From Curtobacterium salicis (GTDB lineage Bacteria; Actinomycetota; Actinomycetes; Actinomycetales; Microbacteriaceae), in assembly GCF_011759505.1 (NCBI RefSeq), contig NZ_JAAOYO010000004.1, positions 472,934-536,933 of the forward strand: a DNA stretch of 64,000 nt. Direction: 5' to 3'. Numbering within the stretch: position 1 is the first letter of the stretch; the number at the start of each line of letters is the position of its first letter. Below, piece by piece: positions 15,387-22,709 of this stretch. The position numbers were made by a program, and so were the translations under genes. The notes below the pieces were generated by a model, which saw nothing but the letters and a program-made list of their open reading frames with translations, searched no databases and had not been told where the DNA came from.

Positions 15387-17330
15387 GTGGGACTGCTCGA
15401 CATCTTCCGCGGCAGCCGACTGCCCGTCGACGAGGTCGCTCCGAACGGGGTTCCCGTCGAGTGGCGGGGCCAGTGGTTCGACCAGGTGATGGGCTTCTCG
15501 GTCGAGAAGCTGTGGGAGACGCAGCCGGCCCTTCGCACGGTCGTCACCTTCCGGGCCAGGAACGTCGCGCAGCTCGGCCTGCATGCGTTCGAGCGTCTCG
15601 CTGACGGGGGCCGTGACCGGCTCCGCGACGACCCGCTCGCGCAGCTCATCAAGCAGCCGAACGCGGACCAGACGGCGTACGAGCTGCTCTACGAGCTGGT
15701 CGCTGCGCTGGATCTCTACGACGAGGCGTACTGGGTCGTGGGGGAGTCGGACACCCCGTCCGGGTTCGAGATCCGGTCGATACCGTCGGGTTGGGTCACG
15801 GGTGTCAGGGGCGGCACGTTTTGGCGGCCTGACGCGTACATCGTGTCCCCGCCGGGGAAGCCGATGTTCGAGGTCAAGGCCGAGCAGACGATCGTGTTCC
15901 ACGGCTGGTCGCCGCTGTCCGGCACGCGGGGCACCTCCCCGGTGAAGGCGCTCCGGCAGACGCTGGCGGAGCAGATCAACGCGCAGGAGTACCGCCTGCA
16001 GGTGTGGCAGCGCGGCGGCCGCGCTGGGACCGTGGTGACACGGCCTCAGGGTGCAACGTGGACGCAGGAGGCGCAGAACCGCTTCATGGCGGCGCTGAAG
16101 GAGCGGTTCACCGGGTCCGGTTCGGAAGCCGGCGGCCCGCTCCTGCTGCAGGACGGCATGACGATCGAACAGCCTGGCTTCTCGGCGAAGGACAACCAGT
16201 TCATCGACGCCGCGAAGCTGTCGATCGCGACGGTCGCGTCGGTCTACCACGTGAACCCCACGATGATCGGGCAGCTCGACAACGCGAACTTCTCGAACGT
16301 CCGCGAGTTCCGCCGCATGTTGTACACGGAGACGCTCGGCCCGCTGCTGGCGCAGATCCAGGACCGGGTGAACGCGTTCCTGGTGCCCCGCATCACGGAC
16401 CGGGCGACCGCGTACCTCGAGTTCAACATCGGCGAGAAGCTCCGCGGCTCGTTCGAGGAGCAGGCCGCGGTTACCTCGACGGCGACAGGCGCGCCGTGGA
16501 TGACTCGCAACGAGGCGCGGGCGCTAAACAACCTGCCTTCGGTCGACGGCGCGGACGAGCTGATCGTCCCGCTGAACGTCATCGAGGGCGGTCAGGCGTC
16601 ACCGCAGGACGGTGGGGCTGCGTCTGGGACGCAGTCGGGGCCACGGCGCCCTGCGAAGCGCTCTCCGCTGCTGCTGAAGGAGCGGGCGACGCCGAAGCAG
16701 GTCAACACCGTGCGGGACGTGTTCGCCGCGTTCTTCGACCGGCAGGCGCGCGCAGTGCTGTCGGCTCTCGGCGCGAAGGCCGACAGCTGGTGGGACGAGG
16801 AGCGGTGGGTCAAGGAACTCTCCGCCGACCTCCTCGCCGCCGGCACACCGTTGACGGTCGACGCAGCGCGGAAGACGCTCGAGGACGCCGGCATCGACCC
16901 GGACACCTACGACGTCGACCGCACCGTGAACTACCTGAAGGCCGTCGCGACGAACACGGCGACCCGGGTCAACAAGGCGACGAAGGAGCAGCTCGACGCT
17001 GCCCTCGACGACGACGACCCGGACGCCGCTGACCACGTGTTCGACGTGGCTGCCGACTCCCGGGCTGATCAGTCCGGCCTGACGTACGCGACGGCCCTCG
17101 CTGGCTTCGCGACCGTCGAGGCGGTGCACCAGTCCGGCGGGTCCGGTGCGACCAAGACGTGGATCGTCACGTCCGGGAAGCCGCGCGCCGCGCACGCCGC
17201 GATGAACGGCGAGACCGTCCCCTACGACGACTCGTTCTCCAACGGTGCCGCCTGGCCGGGCGACGCTTCCGCTCTCGACGTCGACGACATCGCCGGCTGC
17301 ACGTGCGATGTGCAGATCGACTTTCCCTGA
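15387..17330 (+). CDS. Portal protein fused to a MuF-like head-morphogenesis domain
   Basis: A 647-residue protein. Residues 1-400 are an HK97-type portal (LLDIFRG start, TVVTFRARNVAQLGLHAFER, VASVYHVNPTMIGQLDNANF). From about 420 comes a helical linker, and the last 100 residues contain the MuF/minor-head pattern, TSGKPRAAHAAMNGETVPYD then AGCTCDVQIDF. The portal forms the packaging channel; MuF proteins are minor capsid components. GTG at 15387 was chosen because GGAGG lies 5 bases before it; the ATG at 15375 overlaps that site. Confidence 0.92.
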   Translation: MGLLDIFRGSRLPVDEVAPNGVPVEWRGQWFDQVMGFSVEKLWETQPALRTVVTFRARNVAQLGLHAFERLADGGRDRLRDDPLAQLIKQPNADQTAYELLYELVAALDLYDEAYWVVGESDTPSGFEIRSIPSGWVTGVRGGTFWRPDAYIVSPPGKPMFEVKAEQTIVFHGWSPLSGTRGTSPVKALRQTLAEQINAQEYRLQVWQRGGRAGTVVTRPQGATWTQEAQNRFMAALKERFTGSGSEAGGPLLLQDGMTIEQPGFSAKDNQFIDAAKLSIATVASVYHVNPTMIGQLDNANFSNVREFRRMLYTETLGPLLAQIQDRVNAFLVPRITDRATAYLEFNIGEKLRGSFEEQAAVTSTATGAPWMTRNEARALNNLPSVDGADELIVPLNVIEGGQASPQDGGAASGTQSGPRRPAKRSPLLLKERATPKQVNTVRDVFAAFFDRQARAVLSALGAKADSWWDEERWVKELSADLLAAGTPLTVDAARKTLEDAGIDPDTYDVDRTVNYLKAVATNTATRVNKATKEQLDAALDDDDPDAADHVFDVAADSRADQSGLTYATALAGFATVEAVHQSGGSGATKTWIVTSGKPRAAHAAMNGETVPYDDSFSNGAAWPGDASALDVDDIAGCTCDVQIDFP

Positions 17331-17339
17331 GGAGGGACG

Positions 17340-18143
17340 ATGACCACCATCAAGACGGCCCCCCTGCGGGGCGTGAAGGCAGGACCGGAGGACGGGCTCG
17401 CCGAGGGCGAGTTCCTCGTGTACCCGTCCACGTTCACCCGCACCCCGGACTCGTACGGCGACGTCGTCGCGAAGGGCGCGTTCACCGACACCATCACCGA
17501 GTGGAAGGAGTCGGGGAACGTCCTCCCGGGCCTGTACGGGCACCGGCTCGACGACCCCGACTTCTACGTCGCGTCCGCCACAGACCAGGGCGAGGACGAA
17601 CACGGCTGGTGGGTGAAGGGCGTGTTCGACCTCGAGTCCCCGAAGGGCGCTCAGGTCTACCGACTCGTGAAGGGCCGCCGGCTGACGCAGCTGTCGTTCG
17701 CGTTCGACGTCCTCGACGAGGGGTCGGTCGAGCTCGACGGGGGCGAGAAGGCCAACGAGCTGCGGAAGCTCAAGGTCTACGAGTTCTCGTTCGTGCCGAT
17801 CGGCGCGAACCAGGACACCAGCGTCGTCGCCGTGAAGGCCGCCGCCGATCGCCTCTTCACCGAGGTGAAGGCGGGTCGAGTGTTCTCCGCGAAGAACGAA
17901 GACGAACTCCGCACCGTGCTGACGTCGCTCGACGACGCCCGCGCCGGTGTCACCAAGCTCCTCGCCGAGCTCGACGACCCGTCCGCTGAGGACGACCCGT
18001 CGGGCGACGGCGGGGGAACCGAAAGCGAAGCCAGCGCCGGCCCGGCCAAGGACGAGGAGCCCTCCGGGGCCAAGTCCGAGGAGCCCATCCGAGCGTCCGT
18101 GGAGCTGCTCAAGATCCGCATCAACATGGAAGGAGCCCACTGA
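17340..18143 (+). CDS. HK97-type prohead protease
   Basis: A 267-residue protein with the U35-type core: FLVYPSTFTRTPDSYGDVVA, GLYGHR with catalytic H68, and LTQLSFAFDV with nucleophile S119, followed by the VYEFSFVPIGAN strand. It matures the capsid by cleaving scaffold segments. The C-terminal tail after 200 is acidic and variable and may act as scaffold. ATG at 17340 has GGAGGG upstream. The stop shares a base with the capsid start. Confidence 0.93.
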   Translation: MTTIKTAPLRGVKAGPEDGLAEGEFLVYPSTFTRTPDSYGDVVAKGAFTDTITEWKESGNVLPGLYGHRLDDPDFYVASATDQGEDEHGWWVKGVFDLESPKGAQVYRLVKGRRLTQLSFAFDVLDEGSVELDGGEKANELRKLKVYEFSFVPIGANQDTSVVAVKAAADRLFTEVKAGRVFSAKNEDELRTVLTSLDDARAGVTKLLAELDDPSAEDDPSGDGGGTESEASAGPAKDEEPSGAKSEEPIRASVELLKIRINMEGAH

Positions 18144-19360
18144 TGGGCACCACGCTGAAGGAGCAGCTGAGCGCCGCGCGCAAGGCTGCATCCGACTACA
18201 TCAAGGGCCTCGAGGTCGACGGCCACGAGATCACCGAGGACGAGCTCGGCGAGGCGCGCAAGAAGTCGGACCTCGTGACCGAGCTCGCCGGGAAGGTGGA
18301 GCGGCAGAAGGGCCTCTCCGACCTCACCGCCGGTCTCACCGGTGCCGTCGAGGACGTCCCTGAGGGCCGCCCCGCGAAGTCGCTCGGCGAGCACTTCGTC
18401 AAGTCGGTCGGCGAGACCATCGCTCGCCAGAAGTCCGAGGGGCGCCGCGTGTCGGCGCAGTCCTCGGAGTACAAGGCGGCGACGGACGTGCACATCACGC
18501 CCGGTCCGCTGGCGCCGGCGCTGCTCCAGGTCGACACGAACATCGTCACCGGTGTCCGTCGTCGCCTGACGGTCGCGGACCTCCTCGGCTCGGAGACGAT
18601 CTCCGGCACGGCGCTGACGTACTTCGTGGAGGGCGCGCTCGAGGCCGGCGACTTCGGGATCGTCGCGGAGAACGGCCAGAAGCCGCAGCTCCACTTCGGC
18701 GACCCGGTGGCGGTCACCGAGGCGCTGAAGAAGATCGCGGCGTTCATCAAGGAGTCCGACGAGCTCGGCGAGGACCTGCCGTTCCTGAAGTCCGCGATCG
18801 ACGGCCGGCTGCTGTACCAGCTGGGCCTGTTCGAGGAGAACCAGCTCCTCAACGGTTCCGGCACCGGCACGAACATCCGTGGCCTGCTGAACCGTTCGGG
18901 CATCCAGACGCTCACGTCGGCCTCGGCTGACGCGAACGCTGACACCCTGTTCCGAGCGATCACGGCCACGGCGCTGAACTCCGGTCTGGACGCAGACGGC
19001 ATCATCATCAACCCGGCTGACTACCAGGCGCTGCGCCTGTCGAAGGACGCGAACGGCCAGTACTTCGGCGGTGGGTTCTTCACCGGCCAGTACGGCAACG
19101 GGACGATCCAGGAGCAGCCGCCGCTGTGGGGTCTCCGGACGGTCGTCACGCCCGCCATCGCGGCCGGCACGACGCTGGTCGGCGCGTTCGCGCAGTCGGG
19201 TTCGGTCATCCGCAAGGGCGGCGTCGCGGTCGAGGCCACGAACACCAACGAGGACGACTTCACCAACAACCGGATCACGATCCGCGCGGAGGAGCGTCTG
19301 CTCCTCGCCGTGCGCCGTCCGTCCGGCCTCGTGAAGGTCACCCTCGGCGCTGCGGCGTAG
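18143..19360 (+). CDS. Major capsid protein, HK97 fold
   Basis: A 405-residue protein. The first 100 residues are a charged helical delta-like scaffold region (KEQLSAARKAASDYIKGLEV). The HK97 core follows from about 120, including a KIAAFIKESDELGEDLP segment, LNGSGTGTNIRGLL, the DGIIINPADYQALRLSKDA strand and the closing ITIRAEERLLLAVRRPSGLV. Start ATG 18143 overlaps the protease stop. A very stable hairpin follows the gene. Confidence 0.95.
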   Translation: MGTTLKEQLSAARKAASDYIKGLEVDGHEITEDELGEARKKSDLVTELAGKVERQKGLSDLTAGLTGAVEDVPEGRPAKSLGEHFVKSVGETIARQKSEGRRVSAQSSEYKAATDVHITPGPLAPALLQVDTNIVTGVRRRLTVADLLGSETISGTALTYFVEGALEAGDFGIVAENGQKPQLHFGDPVAVTEALKKIAAFIKESDELGEDLPFLKSAIDGRLLYQLGLFEENQLLNGSGTGTNIRGLLNRSGIQTLTSASADANADTLFRAITATALNSGLDADGIIINPADYQALRLSKDANGQYFGGGFFTGQYGNGTIQEQPPLWGLRTVVTPAIAAGTTLVGAFAQSGSVIRKGGVAVEATNTNEDDFTNNRITIRAEERLLLAVRRPSGLVKVTLGAAA

Positions 19361-19370
19361 CACCCACCGG

Positions 19371-19398
19371 CGGGCGCGACCCTACGGGGTCGCGCCCG
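19371..19398 (+). terminator. UACG-tetraloop hairpin after the capsid gene
   Basis: Positions 19371-19382 pair perfectly with 19387-19398 (12 G/C-rich base pairs) around the loop TACG closed by C-G, the exceptionally stable UNCG type. No T-tract follows, so it may act as a partial terminator or as a 3' stabiliser that keeps capsid mRNA levels above those of downstream genes. Confidence 0.65.
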
Positions 19399-19430
19399 CT
19401 CCTACCCCTGCTCACGGAAGGAGCATCCGC

Positions 19431-19592
19431 ATGGCGGACAAGCTGAAGACCTACCGAGTCGGCAACACCAACTGGCAGTACATCGAGGGCGAGCAGCCCG
19501 AAGGTGCCGTCGAGGTCGACGAGAAGTCGAAGACCCCGGCGAACAAGGCGCGAACGTCGGCCAACAAGGCCGTCGAGCCCGACACGAAGTAG
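19431..19592 (+). CDS. Small head-module protein (53 aa), unknown
   Basis: A 53-residue, lysine-rich hydrophilic protein (KLKTYRVGNTNWQYIEGEQP, then a Lys/Ala/Thr tail). ATG at 19431 follows GGAAGGAG by 9 bases, a strong site that makes translation likely. Small genes in this position between capsid and connector are common in actinophages; a capsid-associated or head-tail role is possible but unproved. Confidence 0.6.
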   Translation: MADKLKTYRVGNTNWQYIEGEQPEGAVEVDEKSKTPANKARTSANKAVEPDTK

Positions 19593-19600
19593 GAGGCACC

Positions 19601-20179
19601 GTGGCCGACGACACCACCCCGCAGCCGTTCGCGTTCGCGTCCGCCGAGCAGATGGAGGAGCGCACCGAGGGGGCGATCCCGAAGGACCGCCCGTTCCTCG
19701 CCACCGCGCTCGCCGTCGCGACGCAGATGATCCGCGACCACTGCGGGTGGGTCGTCGGCCCGGTCGCCACCGACACGCTCTTCCTGGACGGGCCCGGCTC
19801 ACGCCTGCTCGTCCTCCCCACGCTCCGCATCGTCGAGGTCACCGCCATCCGGCAGTCCGGGCAGCCCCTCGACTCGACCAGCTACCGCGTCTCGCGCAGC
19901 ACCGGCATGATCCGGTCCGCGACGCCGTTGTCCGCCGAGTTCGGTGCGATCGAGGTCGACCTTCGGCACGGGTACGACCCGGTGCCGGAACCGATCGTCG
20001 ACCTGACGCTGCAGATGGCCGCCCGGGCCCTCGGATCACCGCTCGGCGTCGTCCGTGAGCAGACCCTCGTCGCGAACGTCACCTGGTCGACGACGGCTGC
20101 CGGCGTCGCCGGCGGCACGGTGATCCTCGAGCACGAGCTCGCGGCCCTCGCCCCGTACACGCTGGGTCCGCTCCCGTGA
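19601..20179 (+). CDS. Head-tail connector (adaptor) protein
   Basis: A 192-residue protein in the head-tail adaptor position, with the pattern of HK97 gp6-like proteins: a helical N-terminus (FLATALAVATQMIRDHCGWV), a beta strand pair (LLVLPTLRIVEVTAIRQSG) and a helix (IVDLTLQMAARALGSP). It would dock below the portal. GTG at 19601 has AGGAGG ahead of it and the stop overlaps the next GTG. Confidence 0.75.
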   Translation: MADDTTPQPFAFASAEQMEERTEGAIPKDRPFLATALAVATQMIRDHCGWVVGPVATDTLFLDGPGSRLLVLPTLRIVEVTAIRQSGQPLDSTSYRVSRSTGMIRSATPLSAEFGAIEVDLRHGYDPVPEPIVDLTLQMAARALGSPLGVVREQTLVANVTWSTTAAGVAGGTVILEHELAALAPYTLGPLP

Positions 20180-20514
20180 CGGCGTCGTTCGCCCGCGAGA
20201 CGATCACCCGACTCCGGTACCCGACCCGCTCCGATCACGGCGTCGACGTCCCCGACTACCGAGCGACCGCCGGCGAGCTGCCGATCGGTCGGTGCTGGCT
20301 CGAACCGGCCCTGTCGCAGGAGTCCAACGACGGCCGCCTCGCGGTGTCCACCGGCTGGACCGTCGCCGCGCCGAAGGGCGCAGACGTCGTCTCCACGGAC
20401 CATGTCCGCTACGAGGGCGTCGAGTACGAGGTGCTCGGCGACCCGCAGCGCGTGAAGTCCCCGACCGGCGCCCTGGACACCGTCCGCATCGTCTTGCAGC
20501 GCTGGGAGGGCTGA
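20176..20514 (+). CDS. Head closure protein
   Basis: A 112-residue beta-rich protein with the features of the SPP1 gp16/HK97 gp7 type: a start with a short RETITRLRYP strand, then ADVVSTDHVRYEGVEYEVLG and a final RIVLQRWEG strand. It is expected to plug the portal-adaptor channel after packaging. Start GTG at 20176 overlaps the connector stop. Confidence 0.7.
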   Translation: MTASFARETITRLRYPTRSDHGVDVPDYRATAGELPIGRCWLEPALSQESNDGRLAVSTGWTVAAPKGADVVSTDHVRYEGVEYEVLGDPQRVKSPTGALDTVRIVLQRWEG

Positions 20515-20771
20515 TGGCCGGCAGCATCCGTGTCGAGCTGAACTCCGCCGGCGTCGTCGCCCTCCTGCAGTCCGAGGAGATCAAGGCGGAGCTGCTGCGC
20601 CGTGGCGAAGCGATCCAGGCGGCGGCAGGTGGCGCGCCTGACTTCGACGTGATCGCCGTGACGGGCCGTCAGCGTGCCGCCGTGTACGTCGCGACCGCGA
20701 GTGTCCAGGGCATGCTCGCCGAGGCCACCGACCGCACGCTCACGCGAGCTCTCGACGCGGGGAGGAGCTGA
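20514..20771 (+). CDS. Short HK97 gp10-like tail-joining protein
   Basis: An 85-residue protein, GSIRVELNSAGVVALLQSEE then IKAELLRRGEAIQAAAG, which matches the N-terminal helix and the turn of gp10/minor-capsid-type tail completion proteins but is shorter than the usual 120-140 residues. Start ATG 20514 shares a base with the previous stop. The call rests on gene order plus the N-terminal pattern. Confidence 0.6.
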   Translation: MAGSIRVELNSAGVVALLQSEEIKAELLRRGEAIQAAAGGAPDFDVIAVTGRQRAAVYVATASVQGMLAEATDRTLTRALDAGRS

Positions 20772-20772
20772 C

Positions 20773-21192
20773 GTGTCTGATCTGATCGTCTTCCCCGACG
20801 TCGAGCAGGAAGCCGGCGACCATCTCACTGCCGCGTTCGCAGCGTCGGAGGCGTTCTCCGACGTCCGGGCGGCCGGGCGCATCCCGTCGCGCCGACCGCG
20901 CCGGTTCGTCCGTCTCCGGGCGACGGGCGGTCAGCAGCTCACCATCAACGTCGACCAGCCGACGCTCGTCGTCGAGGGCTACGCGGACACGGACACGGAC
21001 GCTGCCGAGATCACGAACCTCGCCGTCGCGATCCTCATGCAGGCCGGACGCGACCGGCAGCTCGGCCGCGCCGCGGTCGTCTCCCCGGGCGTCGCCGTCA
21101 TCGGCCGCCCCCAGAACCTGCCGGACCCGCTCACCGAGCAGGCCCGGTACACCGCGACCATCACGGTCGCTCTACGCGGGTCCCGCGCGTAG
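20773..21192 (+). CDS. Tail terminator protein
   Basis: A 139-residue protein with the tail-terminator pattern: an N-terminal FPDVEQEAGDHLTAAFA, a strand set RRFVRLRATGGQQLTI, and a helix (AEITNLAVAILMQAGRD) before the final beta hairpin. It would cap the tail tube and contact the connector. GTG at 20773 follows GGAGGAG by 5 bases. A hairpin and the major tail gene follow. Confidence 0.75.
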   Translation: MSDLIVFPDVEQEAGDHLTAAFAASEAFSDVRAAGRIPSRRPRRFVRLRATGGQQLTINVDQPTLVVEGYADTDTDAAEITNLAVAILMQAGRDRQLGRAAVVSPGVAVIGRPQNLPDPLTEQARYTATITVALRGSRA

Positions 21193-21209
21193 CACCACCC
21201 AACCGAACC

Positions 21210-21228
21210 GGCCGCCGACTTGGCGGCC
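21210..21228 (+). terminator. Hairpin before the major tail protein gene
   Basis: GGCCGCC at 21210-21216 pairs with GGCGGCC at 21222-21228 around a five-base loop, followed by TCTTC. It lies in the 64-base gap upstream of the tail tube gene and may tune relative expression. The stem is only 7 pairs and the T-tract is weak. Confidence 0.45.
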
Positions 21229-21256
21229 TCTTCATGCTGCCCGGGAAGGGGCCCTC

Positions 21257-21850
21257 ATGACGAACTCCGCCTTCAATGTCGTCAACGGCACGCCGGCCGC
21301 CACCGGCGGCGTGCTGTACGCACCACTCAAGACGGCGATGCCCGGCACCGCGGTCACCGCCATCCCCGACGGCTTCACCTCCGGCGGGTACGTGTCCGAG
21401 GACGGGCTCACGAAGTCCGAGTCGCGCGACACGAACTCGATCAAGGACTGGTCGGGCCTGACCGTCAAGAAGTCCCAGACCGGCTACGAGGCGACGTTCC
21501 AGTTCGCGTTCCTCGAGTACCTGTCCGAGCACGGCGCGAAGGTCATCTACGGCGCCGACGCGGTCGTGGTCACCCCGGCGACGTCGTCGCACGGCACGCA
21601 GATGCGTGTCGCGGTGAAGGGCAAGGCGTCCCCGCACCTCGCGTGGATCTTCGACATGGCCGACGGTGACGCGGTCATCAAGATCCTCGTCCCGGACGGG
21701 CAGGTCTCCGAGACCGACGACACCGTCTTCGGCAACTCGGACGCCGCCGGCCGCGGCGTGACCCTGACGGCCTTCCCCGACGAGGACGGCGTCTTCTTCT
21801 ACGAGCTCACCGACGACGGCCTCAAGGTCGGCGCGACGACCGGCTCGTAG
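21257..21850 (+). CDS. Major tail (tube) protein
   Basis: A 197-residue protein of tail-tube type: after GVLYAPLKTAMPGTAVTAIP come a long beta domain, a YEATFQFAFLEYLSEHGAKV segment and an AFPDEDGVFFYELTDDG ending that is characteristic of actinophage tube subunits. Its own 64-base leader with a hairpin suggests separate expression control. ATG at 21257 follows GGGAAGGGG. Confidence 0.88.
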   Translation: MTNSAFNVVNGTPAATGGVLYAPLKTAMPGTAVTAIPDGFTSGGYVSEDGLTKSESRDTNSIKDWSGLTVKKSQTGYEATFQFAFLEYLSEHGAKVIYGADAVVVTPATSSHGTQMRVAVKGKASPHLAWIFDMADGDAVIKILVPDGQVSETDDTVFGNSDAAGRGVTLTAFPDEDGVFFYELTDDGLKVGATTGS

Positions 21851-21930
21851 CCAGACCAGCGGGTCGGGGAAACCGGGACTCGCCCCGGCCCGCTGCCACA
21901 CCCCCAGAGTCCCGATCGAAGGAGTCCCGC

Positions 21931-22341
21931 ATGCCGTACCAGGTCCCCGCCTCGAAGGCGTCGATCAAGCAGAACCAGTTCGAGTTCAAGATGCCGGCGG
22001 GCAAGGTCGCCGACGTCGCCGCCGCGAAGAAGGCGGACCCCGCGCTCTTCGAGGAGTTCGAAGCCGCCCGGAAGAAGTGGGAAGCGCACGTCGCCCAGTT
22101 CGAGAAGGCCGACACCCGCACCTACTCGATCCCGAAGATGCAGTTCCTCCGCCCGAACCTCGTCGACAAGATCGACCCCGAGGCACCGAAGGTCGACGTC
22201 GTCCGCGACCTCCTCGAGCACTACCACCCGGGCTTCTGGGACCGGTTCGACGACATGTCCCAGGCGCTCGGCTTCTTCGAGGCGTGGCAGGCCGCATCGG
22301 GCACCGAGCTGGGGGAATCCTCGGCCTCCACCGACTCCTAA
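21931..22341 (+). CDS. Tail assembly chaperone (gpG-like, zero-frame product)
   Basis: A 136-residue helical protein: FEFKMPAGKVADVAAAKKAD onward, then the DVVRDLLEHYHPGFWDRFDD segment that is common to chaperones. It would coat the tape measure protein during tail assembly. ATG at 21931 has AAGGAG upstream. GGGGGAA lies 24 bases before the stop, and a -1 shift there leads into the open frame that continues to 22697. Confidence 0.85.
   Translation: MPYQVPASKASIKQNQFEFKMPAGKVADVAAAKKADPALFEEFEAARKKWEAHVAQFEKADTRTYSIPKMQFLRPNLVDKIDPEAPKVDVVRDLLEHYHPGFWDRFDDMSQALGFFEAWQAASGTELGESSASTDS
22311..22317 (+). other. Putative -1 ribosomal frameshift site (GGGGGAA)
   Basis: The zero frame reads CTG GGG GAA. 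A slip of one base back after GGG (22312-22314) re-reads from 22314 as GGA ATC and joins the gpT-like frame. The site is in the expected place, eight codons before the gpG stop. The heptamer is not a perfect X-XXY-YYZ, so the A-site re-pairing is weak; the exact slip position is inference. Confidence 0.6.
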
Positions 22342-22697
22342 CCGGGGAGCACGGAGAGGCCGTCCGCTACGACCTGTTCATGGCCGGGCGATCCCTGGAT
22401 GACCTGGGATCGTCCGGCTTCTCGTGGATGGACCTGCGCGCCTTCACCCGGTACGCACCACACACATCCGCGTTCGCACGCTCCTACCACGGCGAGGCCG
22501 CGGCATGGGGGCCGACTGAGCACCTCCTCGCGACGCTCATCGACGTCGAGCAGATCGCGAACTGGCAGCGCGCCGGCAAGAAGGCCGGCCCCCGCCCGAA
22601 GCCGCTCCTCCGACCCGGGCAGCGGAAACGCATCGGCACCACGGTCCTGTCGCTCGACGCGATGGACAAGCTCCTGGGGTACTCGCCCCGTACCTGA
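22314..22697 (+). CDS. Tail assembly chaperone frameshift extension (gpT-like)
   Basis: This frame has no good start of its own. It reads LLTGEHGEAVRYDLFMAGRS, then WMDLRAFTRYAPHTSAFARS, then a WGPTEHLLATLIDVEQIANW segment, which is the second half of tail chaperones in actinophages. With the shift at 22311-22317 the fusion would be 255 residues: 128 from the first frame and 127 from this one. A small fraction of ribosomes would make it. The stop is 12 bases before the tape measure gene. Confidence 0.8.
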   Translation, partial: GILGLHRLLTGEHGEAVRYDLFMAGRSLDDLGSSGFSWMDLRAFTRYAPHTSAFARSYHGEAAAWGPTEHLLATLIDVEQIANWQRAGKKAGPRPKPLLRPGQRKRIGTTVLSLDAMDKLLGYSPRT

Positions 22698-22709
22698 TCG
22701 GAGGCGACT

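Noticed and set aside
13749..16250. Minus-strand open frame of 833 codons opposite terminase and portal
   Set aside because: Antisense shadow of two confident genes; composition is dominated by Arg, Asp and Leu without any motif.
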